64,000 nucleotides of DNA from Oscillospiraceae bacterium MB08-C2-2 (GCA_035621215.1 CP141729.1:1386944-1450943); one strand, 5' to 3'. Counted from the first letter of the stretch, positions 40,419 to 49,005 are shown. Numbers and translations are program-made. The notes: generated from the sequence alone by a model not told the origin.

Positions 40419-40817
40419 ACAGACACCTCGTATCCCCCGGGTCAAATTAAATCCAATGCAATGAATATCAATATTATAACAAAACCCGTGGAGTAAATCT
40501 ACTGTTTTTCCGTGCGCAAAATGGGGCTGTAAGCGGATTTAGGCCGGACAGCACCTAAAAATAATCAAAACCTCCGCCATAATAGTGAATATTTTAAATC
40601 ACTTCCAGCACATTCACTATCTAGATTGGTATATTTTCATAGTTTTCAAGGTTAAAAAACGTCATTTTGCCTTTTAAATTTCCCTCGAAATTCAGCAGGT
40701 TATTTTTACAATATTATGAAAATATATACAAACCCTTGGTTTTTGTGATATACTGATAAAAATAGCCGCAGTAGAGTTTCTTAAAAAAATCCCCAACAAT
40801 TCGGTAGGAGGTTTTTT
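40419..40817. other. Divergent promoter region of the hydrogenase locus
   Basis: This AT-rich space has no gene. ATTATA at 40473-40478 is a perfect -10 (TATAAT) on the minus strand toward the ATPase gene. On the plus strand TATACT near 40751 precedes the DRTGG gene. Both lack clear -35 boxes, hinting at activator dependence. Confidence 0.5.
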
Positions 40818-41162
40818 ATGCAGATCAAGGATGTAATCAGGATATTGGATGCAGAAATTATCAGTGGCGGCGATCTTGATCAGGAAATTCAATCTGCCTG
40901 CGGGAGCGATATGATGAGCGACGCACTGGCTTTTGTCAAAGAAAGCTCCATGCTGCTCACCGGTTTGATCAATCCGCAGGTCGTGCGCACCTCTGAAATG
41001 CTGGATGTTCACTGTATCGTGTTTGTCCGCGGCAAAATACCCGGAACCGATACCATTGCACTGGCTCAGGAAAGGAACATCGTTCTACTCTCAACCCGGC
41101 ACCGAATGTTCACAGCCTGCGGTCTGCTCTATGAAGGTGGATTGCGAGGTGGTGCGGAGTGA
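40818..41162 (+). CDS. DRTGG-domain protein 1
   Basis: The 114-residue protein consists of one DRTGG domain, recognisable by LTGLINPQVVRTSEMLDVHC, FVRGKIPGTDTIALAQERNI and LLSTRHRMFTACGLLYEGGL. The domain is found in phosphotransacetylases and regulatory proteins and probably binds a small ligand or nucleotide. GTAGGAGG precedes the ATG. Its stop overlaps the start of the ATPase gene (GTGA), and it heads the plus-strand accessory operon of the hydrogenase. Confidence 0.85.
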   Translation: MQIKDVIRILDAEIISGGDLDQEIQSACGSDMMSDALAFVKESSMLLTGLINPQVVRTSEMLDVHCIVFVRGKIPGTDTIALAQERNIVLLSTRHRMFTACGLLYEGGLRGGAE

Positions 41163-41596
41163 CTCCAACCATTTCCAACTGCTTTGAGGTTTCGGGGGAG
41201 GATTTTTCACGGGCCGGCGAGGCATCGGGAAAAATCAAAACAATCCTCAAGCAGCTCGGTTATGATAAGGATGCCATTCGGCGGGTTGCCATTGCTATGT
41301 ACGAAGCGGAAATCAATATGGTCATTCATGCCGGAGGCGGCAAGGCCATGGTGGATATCCATCCCGACCGGGTGGATATTGTGATGGCGGATCAGGGCCC
41401 CGGCATACCGGATGTGGAAAAAGCCATGGAAGAAGGCTTTACCACTGCTCCCGACCGCATCCGGGATCTTGGCTTTGGCGCCGGCATGGGCTTGCCCAAT
41501 ATAAAAAAATATGCAGATTCCCTATCCATTGAAACGCAGGTAAATGTAGGCACAACGCTTTATATCACCGTTCGGGCCACCCAGCAATACATTTGA
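41159..41596 (+). CDS. Anti-sigma-factor-like ATPase (RsbW/SpoIIAB fold)
   Basis: The 145-residue protein is a free-standing GHKL ATPase with N-box YEAEINMVIHAGGG, G1 MADQGPGIPDVEKAM and G2 GFGAGMGLPNIKKYAD. This is the fold of serine kinases such as RsbW. It starts at a GTG overlapping the DRTGG stop codon. No sigma factor or anti-anti-sigma gene is adjacent, so its target may be a hydrogenase-cluster protein rather than a sigma factor (inference). Confidence 0.85.
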   Translation: MTPTISNCFEVSGEDFSRAGEASGKIKTILKQLGYDKDAIRRVAIAMYEAEINMVIHAGGGKAMVDIHPDRVDIVMADQGPGIPDVEKAMEEGFTTAPDRIRDLGFGAGMGLPNIKKYADSLSIETQVNVGTTLYITVRATQQYI

Positions 41597-41667
41597 TGGG
41601 TTCACTATGGATATTCTTTTTGTTACTCAGGTGAGGAAATAGGTTCAGAGCAAGGGAGTGTGAGACC

Positions 41668-42969
41668 TTGTCAGAATTTTTTCACAGCGTAACCCTGGAT
41701 GCAGAAAAATGCAGAGGCTGCACCAACTGTCTGCGCCGGTGCCCCACGCAGGCAATCCGTGTGCGGGACGGTAAGGCGAGGATTCTTTCGGAAAAATGTC
41801 TGGATTGCGGCGAATGCATCCGTGTCTGCCCTTATCATGCCAAAAAAGCGGTTTTCGATTCGATGGACCGTATGCAGGAGTTTGACTATACCATCGCCTT
41901 ACCGGCACCCACCCTCTACGGCCAGTTTAATAATTTAAGAAATGTGGATTATGTCCTTACGGGCTTGCTTCAATTGGGCTTTGACAAGGTATATGAGGTC
42001 TCCAAAAGCGCCGAGATCATATCGGAGACTACCCGCCGGCTCATGGAGACAGGGAACCTTGCCCGCCCTGTTATCAGTTCTGCCTGCCCTGCTGTGGTGC
42101 GTCTGATTCGGGTGCGCTTTCCTAACCTGTGCCATTTGGTGCTTCCACTTGTTTCCCCCATGCATGCGGCCGCTAAAGCCGCCAAAGTGGAGGCTGCCGC
42201 ACAAACCGGCTTGCCGCTCCAACGCATCGGGGCTTTTTTTATAACCCCCTGCCCGGCTAAGGTTACCGATATCCGCAGCCCTGTAGGCCCCGATCAAAGC
42301 TGGGTAGATGGCGCTTTTGCCATATCGGATATTTACCCACGCCTTTTGGAAAAAATGAACCGGGTAGAAATCCCCGAACCTGTAGCGGACAGCGGCGCTT
42401 TAGGGGTAAGCTGGGCCAGCAGCGGCGGGGAATCCACCGCTTTGCTCCGGGAAAAATATCTGGCCGCAGACGGCATTGAAAATGTGATTGCGGTTTTGGA
42501 AAATCTGGATACCGAGCAGGTAGGTGAGCTGGAATTCATTGAGCTGAACGCCTGTTCCGGGGGCTGTGTGGGCGGTGTGCTCACAGTGGCCAACCCTTTT
42601 GTGGCCAAGGCACGGCTTCACCGGCTGCGCAATCATTTGCCGCCTGCCTCCATCCACCCAGAAAGCAATGCTGCTTCCATGAGGTGGGAAAACCCTTTGG
42701 AATATACCCGGGTCATGCAGCTTTCCGATAACCTGACCGAAGCCATGACCATGATGCAGGAAATTGACCGGCTCTGTGCTCTTTTGCCGGGTCTGGACTG
42801 TGGCTCCTGCGGAGCGCCAACCTGCCGCACCCACGCCGAGGATATTGTAAAAGGGAATGCCCTGCTCAACGACTGCCTGTTTATCCTGCGGGAGCAAGCC
42901 GAAGCCGCAGGCATCAATCTTTCCGGCTTATATCACCGTACGCCGGAAGAAACGGAGAAGCCTTTATGA
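41668..42969 (+). CDS. Hydrogenase-like Fe-S protein with altered H-cluster motifs
   Basis: The 433-residue protein starts (TTG, after AAGGGAG) with two 4Fe-4S clusters (CRGCTNCLRRCP; CLDCGECIRVCP). It continues with a Fe-hydrogenase large-subunit domain. The three signatures are changed: SACPAVVRLIRVRFP lacks the usual Trp-containing form, FITPCPAKV replaces MPCxxK, and LNACSGGCVGG replaces CPGGC. It ends with a 4Fe-4S-type LPGLDCGSCGAPTC domain. It is therefore a sensor- or accessory-type hydrogenase homologue rather than an efficient H2 enzyme (inference). It overlaps the next DRTGG gene by four bases. Confidence 0.85.
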   Translation: MSEFFHSVTLDAEKCRGCTNCLRRCPTQAIRVRDGKARILSEKCLDCGECIRVCPYHAKKAVFDSMDRMQEFDYTIALPAPTLYGQFNNLRNVDYVLTGLLQLGFDKVYEVSKSAEIISETTRRLMETGNLARPVISSACPAVVRLIRVRFPNLCHLVLPLVSPMHAAAKAAKVEAAAQTGLPLQRIGAFFITPCPAKVTDIRSPVGPDQSWVDGAFAISDIYPRLLEKMNRVEIPEPVADSGALGVSWASSGGESTALLREKYLAADGIENVIAVLENLDTEQVGELEFIELNACSGGCVGGVLTVANPFVAKARLHRLRNHLPPASIHPESNAASMRWENPLEYTRVMQLSDNLTEAMTMMQEIDRLCALLPGLDCGSCGAPTCRTHAEDIVKGNALLNDCLFILREQAEAAGINLSGLYHRTPEETEKPL

Positions 42970-43310
42970 CTGTGAAAGAATTAGCTGATTCACTCAATTT
43001 GCATGTGATAGCCCAGGGCTCATGGGCAGGACGACCGGTAGCCGGCTGTTATCTGGGCGACCTTTTAAGCCGTGTTATGAGCCACTTGGAGCAGGATCAG
43101 GTGTGGATTACCGTAATGGGCAATGTCAATTCGGTTGCGGTGGCCTCCCTAACCGATTGTGCCTGTGTTTTGCTTTGTGAGGATGCGCCACTAACTGAGG
43201 ATGCTCAAAAAAGGGCTGCCGAAAACAATATTACGGTACTATCCAGTTCAGAGCCTGCCTATACACTGGCTTGCCGCATAGGAAAACTGTTGGAAACGGA
43301 TCAAAACTAA
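42966..43310 (+). CDS. DRTGG-domain protein 2
   Basis: The 114-residue protein is a second, diverged DRTGG-like domain (GCYLGDLLSRVMSHLEQDQV, VASLTDCACVLLCEDAPLTE, ITVLSSSEPAYTLACRIGKLL). It is about the same length as the one at 40818, but the canonical RGK motif is absent. It overlaps the Fe-S protein gene by four bases, implying coupled synthesis. Ligand binding and a signalling role are inferred from the family. Confidence 0.78.
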   Translation: MTVKELADSLNLHVIAQGSWAGRPVAGCYLGDLLSRVMSHLEQDQVWITVMGNVNSVAVASLTDCACVLLCEDAPLTEDAQKRAAENNITVLSSSEPAYTLACRIGKLLETDQN

Positions 43311-43347
43311 TGTAAGGCTTTATTGTAAGCACAAGGGAGGTATGGGA

Positions 43348-44103
43348 ATGCCCCGCTTTTTCTATGATCTGCATCTTCATTCCTGCCTTTCTCCCTGCGC
43401 CGACGATGATATGACCCCTTGGAATCTGGTTCACATGTCTGCTTTGTGCGGCCAGCAGATTATCGCTCTTACCGACCATAACGCAGCGGCAAATTGCTCT
43501 GCGGCTCTTGCCGCGGCTTCCTCTGCCGGCATTGTGGTTGTACCCGGTATGGAGCTGTGCACCGCAGAAGAGATTCATATGATTTGCCTGTTTTCTGATC
43601 TTGAAGCCGCCCTCGCTTTTGATGAAATAGTCAATAGCAGCAGGCTCTCCATTTTTAACAAACCTGAAATTTTTGGTAATCAACTGGTTGTAAACGATTC
43701 GGATGAAATTGTTTCCCAAATCCCTCATTTGCTGGTGGCCGCTACCCAAATCAGTGTGGATGCGCTTTGGGAACTGTGCCAACAGCATAGAGGCATTTGC
43801 TTCCCGGCTCATATTGATCGGCAAAGCTATAGCCTTTCCGCTGTTTTAGGCAGCTTTGAGAAGCACCATCCTTTTACTTGTGCGGAGATTTCTTTAGCCG
43901 GAAATGTAAGGGAACAAATCGCTTTGCATCCTGCACTGAAGAGCCGGGGCATTCTGCAAAGTTCAGACGCCCACCGTCTGGCCGATATTCCTGACAGCAC
44001 TCATACCATTGAGCTGGAGGAATGCTCCGCTCCCTGTTTAATCGAAACTTTAATGAAGCCTGATATTGCCGCCCGGCTCGGGATATGTGACAAGAATATG
44101 TAA
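43348..44103 (+). CDS. PHP-domain metal-dependent phosphoesterase
   Basis: The 251-residue protein has the PHP metal-site motifs: DLHLHSCLSPCADDDM at the N-terminus, LTDHNAAAN, PGMELCTAEEIHMIC, a later His in FPAHIDR and SSDAHRLADI near the C-terminus. Enzymes of this type hydrolyse phosphoesters. The physiological substrate here is unknown. The ATG at 43348 is chosen because GGGAGG lies seven bases before it. It closes the hydrogenase-associated plus-strand operon. Confidence 0.85.
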   Translation: MPRFFYDLHLHSCLSPCADDDMTPWNLVHMSALCGQQIIALTDHNAAANCSAALAAASSAGIVVVPGMELCTAEEIHMICLFSDLEAALAFDEIVNSSRLSIFNKPEIFGNQLVVNDSDEIVSQIPHLLVAATQISVDALWELCQQHRGICFPAHIDRQSYSLSAVLGSFEKHHPFTCAEISLAGNVREQIALHPALKSRGILQSSDAHRLADIPDSTHTIELEECSAPCLIETLMKPDIAARLGICDKNM

Positions 44104-44106
44104 AAG

Positions 44107-44138
44107 GCAGCCAAGCCAGCGATTGCCGGTTTGGCTGC
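44107..44138 (-). terminator. Terminator of the surface-protein gene
   Basis: GCAGCCAAGCC (44107-44117) pairs with GGTTTGGCTGC (44128-44138), one G-T pair, and is followed on the minus strand by CTTTTAC. Confidence 0.6.
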
Positions 44139-44175
44139 AATTCGTTCAATCAAATCTTATTTTGTTTAAATCAGG

Positions 44176-45426
44176 TTACTTCTTTTTACGGCCCAGAACA
44201 GCGGCAGATCCCAAAGAGGCAACTGCAAAGGCCAGAGCTATACCAGTGCTGGTGGAACCAGTGTTCGGGTTCTTGCCGATACCAGTGCCGCTGGAAGAGC
44301 CAGGAGTGGAGGTAGCTCCGCTGCTGGTTTCAGGGGCAATAATGGTAGTATCGGTGATCTCGGCATCGGTAATTACAAAGGTACCAAGCTGGTTGGCCCG
44401 GAAGGTGAGCTCATCGTTGCCCGCATCATAGGTGGGGCTGAGCTTCTCAAGGCGACCGTCGCGGTAAGCATAAAGAACCATCTTTTTAAAGTCGCCGGAA
44501 ATATCGGAAACGTCAATGGTCATGGTACCGTTGGAGGGCAGATTTACGCCGCCTTTGAAGTTAAGGAATTTGAAATCCTGATTTTCAAAGCGCTCAACGA
44601 TAGCAGGCACTACATCAAAGTCATAGATGAAGTTGGTGTCGGACATACCGGAGATACGGCCTTCAAAGGTCCAGTCGCCCTCTTCGCCTTCAAGGATAAC
44701 GGGTCTGTAGTTGTTTTCCTTGGCTACACGGTCAAGCTGCTTCTTGGTGATAACAGGTGCATTCAGGTCAATGGTGAGGATATCGCCCTCGCCATATTGA
44801 TCAATTACTTCATCAGAAATAGTGCTATAACCAATTTTGAAGGAAGCAGTACCTACACTGCGTTCAGTGGAGGTGTAGCCAGGAACATGCAGGATACCGG
44901 TGCTTTGGATCTGGTATTCGGTATCGGTCTTCTTGGTTCCGTAGTTGCTCTTCGTGGTCATTTCAAGGATATACTGTTTTCTTTTGGTCTCGATCTTAGC
45001 CGAAGAAACAGCAGAGGTGCCTTTCTTACCGGTCAGTCTCAGACGGTTACCAGTGCCGATATTACCGGTGGTTACACCTTCTGTGACAACGTCATTACCA
45101 GAAATGCTGATAACCTGATGAATTTCAAAGGTATAGTCTTCGCCAGGGATCAGACGGCTTTCAGGATAAACGATTTTTCCGGGAGTGCCATCGGTTACAT
45201 CGATCAGAACCAGATCGCCCACTTTAACCTCAAGGGTGATATCGTTATCGGTATTAACAAGTGGGGCTGTAATTCTGGGAGATGCTTCGGCGGCATCAGC
45301 GACATCCACATCAACTGCAACGCCCGGTGCGCTGAGGATGCCTGTTGTATCTTCTGCTGCAAAGGCCATAACGCCCATAGTCAGGGCAGTTGTGAGCGCA
45401 AGCAGTAAGGCAAGTACTTTTCTCAT
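44176..45426 (-). CDS. Cell-wall-anchored surface protein with NPNTG sorting signal
   Basis: The 416-residue protein has a signal peptide (VLALLLALTTALTMGVMAFA) and a long beta-rich ectodomain. It ends in a complete sortase-type tail: KNPNTGS motif, hydrophobic segment (IALAFAVASLGSAAVLG) and RKKK. NPNTG is a variant of LPXTG, so a non-class-A sortase is expected; none is in the window. The late region (MVLYAYRDGRLEKLSPTYD, then FVITDAEI) resembles the C-terminal module of the giant protein at 13828-20634, and the overall order of segments parallels the protein at 12773-13831. GGAGG precedes the ATG. A structured 249-nt leader lies just upstream. Confidence 0.82.
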   Translation of the reverse strand: MRKVLALLLALTTALTMGVMAFAAEDTTGILSAPGVAVDVDVADAAEASPRITAPLVNTDNDITLEVKVGDLVLIDVTDGTPGKIVYPESRLIPGEDYTFEIHQVISISGNDVVTEGVTTGNIGTGNRLRLTGKKGTSAVSSAKIETKRKQYILEMTTKSNYGTKKTDTEYQIQSTGILHVPGYTSTERSVGTASFKIGYSTISDEVIDQYGEGDILTIDLNAPVITKKQLDRVAKENNYRPVILEGEEGDWTFEGRISGMSDTNFIYDFDVVPAIVERFENQDFKFLNFKGGVNLPSNGTMTIDVSDISGDFKKMVLYAYRDGRLEKLSPTYDAGNDELTFRANQLGTFVITDAEITDTTIIAPETSSGATSTPGSSSGTGIGKNPNTGSTSTGIALAFAVASLGSAAVLGRKKK

Positions 45427-45459
45427 TATGAGTTTCCTCCTGTTTTGATGTTTACTTAA

Positions 45460-45708
45460 ATCATGAGCCATAAAGCTCCACACTTAGTATGTGAGAGCAA
45501 CGCATGGATTAACAGTGGGTTTTGATTCCAATGGCAACTAGTTTTTGGTAATGGGGGCGTAAGGGATTCCCTCACTTGCCATAAGCTGGAAGCCGGGCAC
45601 AGTAGATTCGGAAGAAACCGTAAAATCATTTGATTGTTCAGCCCGGTTGGGCTGTCTATTTGGTTAAAAAGCAAAATCATTAGATAATCTCTTTAACCGG
45701 CTCATGAT
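45460..45708 (-). ncRNA. Candidate structured leader RNA closed by a 10-bp helix
   Basis: ATCATGAGCC (45460-45469) and GGCTCATGAT (45699-45708) are perfectly complementary and bound a 249-nt non-coding segment. It ends about 20 nt ahead of the surface-protein gene's ribosome site. Read on the minus strand, the interior can fold into GGTTAAA/TTTAACC, CAGCCC/GGGCTG with an AACC loop, TGGCAA/TTGCCA enclosing GGGAATCCC, and GCTCTCACA/TGTGGAGC. It may be a riboswitch-like cis element or a MITE with 10-bp ends. I do not recognise a known class. Confidence 0.45.
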
Positions 45709-46010
45709 TACCCGGCATGCCAATTAAAATAAAAAATCACTGTTTGATCCAAAAGGCTCCTTTTTAGTCTCCCCGAATTTTGCACACTAAGCAAGTGAAT
45801 TTTTTCCTGACTTCTCAAAAAACACGCTTCAGCTGTTGGTTGAAAGGTTTTTTGAAACTATAAAAATTTAAGATTTTATTTTTCCATTCGGTTTGTCTTC
45901 TAAATGATGTTTTCTGAATATGTTTTCAGACACATACCGTCAATCCATTGTGTATGGTTTTTCACCGTTCCCAGCAAAAAACGTTGCATTTAATTTGTTT
46001 AGCAGGCATT

Positions 46011-46056
46011 AATAAAAGAAGCCCTCTTTCTTTTCAGAAAGAGGGCTTCTTTTATT
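46011..46056. terminator. Strong terminator of the metNIQ operon
   Basis: A 20-bp perfect stem (46011-46030 with 46037-46056) with loop TTTTCA lies 12 bases past the metQ stop codon. Confidence 0.93.
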
Positions 46057-46068
46057 TAAGAACTCTGC

Positions 46069-46992
46069 TTAGAAAGCAGGATAAGCCAAAGGAGCATACT
46101 GGGCTTCAATGAAAGCCTTCACCTTTTCACTTTGAAGAGCCTGAACCAAAGCTTTGGTCTTGTCGGACTGCACATCAGCAGAACGAACAGCGATGATGTT
46201 GGCATAAGCCTGAGCACCTTGGGAATCGCTGGCTTCCGTGGTGATAAGGCGATCGGTCACACCTGCATCAATGGCATAGTTGCCGTTGATGACTGCAAAA
46301 TCCACATCCTGAATCGCCCGGGGAATCTGAGCGGCTTCCAGCTCGGTAACCACAACATTTTTGGGGTTCTCCACAATATCCTTAACAGTGGCTTTCAGGC
46401 CGATTTCCGGGGTCAGCTTTATAATTCCCAGATGCTCCAGCAGAAGCAGGCCACGAGCGCCGTTGGAGGGATCATTGGGGATGGCAATTTTAGCGCCGTC
46501 TGCAACGGCTTCCAGAAGCTTTTCAGGAGAAGAAATATCAATGGCTTTGGCATCCTCACCCGCCTTGCCAAGATAGAAGCCCAAAGGCTCCACATGAATG
46601 GATGCGGCAGAGGCAATATCGGTTTTGTTTTCCTCGTTGAATACATTCAGATAAGGCTCATGCTGGAAGAAGTTGGCGTCAAGGTCGCCGGAATCCAATG
46701 CCATGTTAGGCAGAACATAATCGGTGAACTCCTGAATGCGCAGATCATAGCCCAAAGCGGCTAAATCTTCTCTTGCCTGCTCCAAAATCTCAGCATGAGG
46801 AGCGGGAGAAGCACCCACAGTCAGGGTTTCCAGCTTCACAGGGGCACTGCTTTCAGCAGGAGCGGCTTCACCAGAGGAAGCGGGGGCTGCTTGTGAGCTG
46901 GAAGATGCACCAGAGCCGCCGCAAGCGGCCAATACCAGAACCAGAACCAGTGAAAGGGCAACAGCCAGCGTATTTTTCAGTTTAAATTTCAT
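46069..46992 (-). CDS. metQ: Methionine-binding lipoprotein MetQ
   Basis: The 307-residue protein has a lipoprotein signal peptide with lipobox LAAC, a Ser/Ala/Pro linker, and the NlpA/MetQ fold. Recognisable segments are LTVGASPAPHAEILEQ, YDLRIQEFTDYVLPNMAL, FFQHEPYL and PNDPSNGARGLLLLE. It delivers methionine to the MetNI transporter. It is the last gene of the operon, 45 bases after metI, and is followed by a strong terminator. Confidence 0.95.
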   Translation of the reverse strand: MKFKLKNTLAVALSLVLVLVLAACGGSGASSSSQAAPASSGEAAPAESSAPVKLETLTVGASPAPHAEILEQAREDLAALGYDLRIQEFTDYVLPNMALDSGDLDANFFQHEPYLNVFNEENKTDIASAASIHVEPLGFYLGKAGEDAKAIDISSPEKLLEAVADGAKIAIPNDPSNGARGLLLLEHLGIIKLTPEIGLKATVKDIVENPKNVVVTELEAAQIPRAIQDVDFAVINGNYAIDAGVTDRLITTEASDSQGAQAYANIIAVRSADVQSDKTKALVQALQSEKVKAFIEAQYAPLAYPAF

Positions 46993-47037
46993 GACAATAC
47001 CTCTTTTCAGTTAAATGCAATGTTTATTTTAAGCAAT

Positions 47038-47706
47038 TTAAGTGCGGTTGCGTTTATCCAGACGCTTGGCAAGGTACCCGAGACCCAGCTGAATCAGCGC
47101 CACCATAACCACCAGCAGAACCACGGTGACCATCATAATATCGGCCTGATACCGGTGAAAGCCATAGCGGATGGCCAAATCACCTAGACCGCCGCCGCCC
47201 ACCGCTCCGGCCATAGCAGAATACCCAACCAATGTTATAGCAGTTATGGAAAAACCACGAACCAGTGACGGAATACACTCAGGCACCAGCACCTTAAAAA
47301 TAATTTGCAGCTTGGTGGCGCCCATGGCTTGTGCAGCCTCCACAACCCCTTGGTCGATCTCCTTGAGGGAGCTTTCCACCACACGGGCCACAAAGGGAGC
47401 GGCGGCTACCACTAAAGGCACAATGGCGGCTGTAGGGCCTATGAAGGTATGTACCACAAGTCTCGTAAAGGGAATCAGTGCCACAACAATAATAATAAAA
47501 GGAATGGAGCGCCCCAGATTGATAATCCAGCCCAGAACAGTATTCAAAGGTTTGTTGGGGGCAATGCCGTCACGTGCTGTCAGCACCAGCAGAATGCCCA
47601 AAGGAAGCCCCAGCAAGTAGGAAAACACAGCGGAAACGCCCACCATATAAAGGGTATCCCGAGTGCCTACAGCCAGCTCCGGTAAAAAATTCAGAATCTT
47701 CTCCAT
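47038..47706 (-). CDS. metI: Methionine ABC transporter permease MetI
   Basis: The 222-residue membrane protein has five segments and the ABC-permease EAA loop (VVEAAQAMGATKLQIIFKVLVPE). It also has MetI-specific stretches such as GRSIPFIIIVVALIPFTR and the GGGGLGDLAIRYGF region. The ATG at 47706 follows GGAGG and lies immediately after the metN stop codon. Confidence 0.95.
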   Translation of the reverse strand: MEKILNFLPELAVGTRDTLYMVGVSAVFSYLLGLPLGILLVLTARDGIAPNKPLNTVLGWIINLGRSIPFIIIVVALIPFTRLVVHTFIGPTAAIVPLVVAAAPFVARVVESSLKEIDQGVVEAAQAMGATKLQIIFKVLVPECIPSLVRGFSITAITLVGYSAMAGAVGGGGLGDLAIRYGFHRYQADIMMVTVVLLVVMVALIQLGLGYLAKRLDKRNRT

Positions 47707-47707
47707 A

Positions 47708-48436
47708 TTACATCGCCTCCAGCAGCCGCTTTGTGATGGTGGTCTGGGGATCAGAAAGAACCTGTGCGGCCAGCCCTTCTTCCACAAGTCGGTTTTGATC
47801 CAGCACAGCCACCCGGTTGCAGATGGCAGATACCACCTTCATCTCATGGGTGATGATAACCACCGTAACCCCCAGCTTTTGGTTAATATCGGTGAGCAAA
47901 CCAAGAATAGAGCGAGTGGTGAAACTATCCAGTGCCGAGGTGGGTTCGTCACACAACAGAATCTTAGGGTTGGCCGCCAACGCCCGGGCGATAGCGATAC
48001 GCTGCTTCTGCCCACCGCTGAGCTGAGCGGGATAGCTCTCCGCCTTATCCCACAGCCCCACCAATTGCAGCAGTTCATCGGTTCGGCGGGTAATTTCCTG
48101 GCGGGGTGTATGAGTGAGCTCCAGCGGAAAGGCAACGTTTTTGCGGACTGTGCGCTGCATCAGCAGGTTATAGCCCTGAAAAACCGTGCCAATCTGGCGG
48201 CGCAGCTCCTCCCGCTCCCGTCCCTTGAGAGAAAAGGCATCCCGGCCTAAAATTTTCACCGTTCCCTCGGTAGGCTGCTCCAGCAAGCCGATCAGCCGCA
48301 GAAGAGTGCTTTTGCCCGCACCGCTCATGCCGATCACCCCAAAAATATCCCCCGCTTTAATATGAATGGATACATCCCGCAGCGCCGTTACACCCGCCTG
48401 AGGATAGCTTTTGGTGAGGTTGGTTGTTTCAATCAA
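47708..48436 (-). CDS. metN: Methionine ABC transporter ATPase MetN, short form
   Basis: The 242-residue protein is a complete ABC ATPase: Walker A GMSGAGKST, Q-loop FQGYNL, signature LSGGQKQR, Walker B ILLCDEPTSALD and H-loop ITHE. It stops after the catalytic core. The ~100-residue C-terminal NIL/ACT-like domain, which in well-studied MetN proteins binds methionine and stops transport, is missing. Feedback inhibition by internal methionine is therefore probably lost, leaving the T-box as the main control (inference). Confidence 0.93.
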   Translation of the reverse strand: MIETTNLTKSYPQAGVTALRDVSIHIKAGDIFGVIGMSGAGKSTLLRLIGLLEQPTEGTVKILGRDAFSLKGREREELRRQIGTVFQGYNLLMQRTVRKNVAFPLELTHTPRQEITRRTDELLQLVGLWDKAESYPAQLSGGQKQRIAIARALAANPKILLCDEPTSALDSFTTRSILGLLTDINQKLGVTVVIITHEMKVVSAICNRVAVLDQNRLVEEGLAAQVLSDPQTTITKRLLEAM

Positions 48437-48539
48437 GTCGGCTACCCCTTTCTCAAAAAGTTTTTAATGTGATATTGGTTTCCGTCAAATTAAATGTTTC
48501 CAAAAAGCAGTCTCCGCTATCCGGATTCGCGGAGAAATA

Positions 48540-48835
48540 CAAAAACTCCCATCCTCTGAATTACTTCAAAGGACGGGAGTCGAAACTCTCGTGTTACCAC
48601 CCTTGTTTGCCCTGCGCTCACACGCAGTGCCTCATCAGGTACGCACAAAATGCTTTGTGTTATACCTTATCGCTATAACGGGCGCTCCCGTCACGACTTA
48701 AAGAATCCCAGTGGAATTCCCTTGGCCGTGCGACTCAAAGACCATGTTCGGTGCTTCACCCTGTCGCCTTCTTTCAGCAAATAAAGGCTCTCTGTAGACA
48801 CTGGAAACGCTTACTCTTCTTCTCACTGCCGTTTT
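48540..48835 (-). promoter_or_regulatory. Methionine T-box leader of metNIQ
   Basis: On the minus strand the leader shows the stem I base and AGTA loop-E element (GAGAAGAAGAGTAAGCG, near 48808-48824). A specifier loop GAAC-ATG-G (ATG at 48752-48754, a Met codon) follows. The T-box sequence is AAGGGTGGTAACACG (48590-48604), and the terminator hairpin at 48542-48580 is followed by TTTTTG. The T-box can pair with the terminator's 5' arm to form the antiterminator. Uncharged tRNA-Met would thus switch on methionine uptake. Confidence 0.9.
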
Positions 48836-48916
48836 GGAACAAATTCAATTTGTGATTGCATTGTACCACTGTATTTTTCCTTTGTCAAGATGACTTAAAA
48901 AATTTCAAAAAAGTTG

Positions 48917-48945
48917 TTGACATTCCCTTCCAATTGGAGTAAAGT
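48917..48945 (+). promoter_or_regulatory. Promoter of the GntR/ABC operon
   Basis: TTGACA (48917-48922) and TAAAGT (48940-48945) are spaced by 17 bases. CTAA...TTAG arms at 48947-48968 flank the start region and could be part of a GntR operator, though the inner match is poor. Confidence 0.65.
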
Positions 48946-49005
48946 ACTAAGTGTATTATAAACATTAGGACACACGTAACACGCCCTTGAGAAAGGAGGT
49001 AACAA

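Noticed and set aside
45456-45680. 74-codon minus-strand frame upstream of the NPNTG surface protein
   Set aside because: It has no ribosome site and no recognisable protein pattern, and it coincides with the strongly paired leader segment, which explains it better.
48947-48968. GntR operator palindrome downstream of the -10 box
   Set aside because: Only the outer CTAA/TTAG arms match; the inner bases do not. It is kept only as a remark in the promoter entry.
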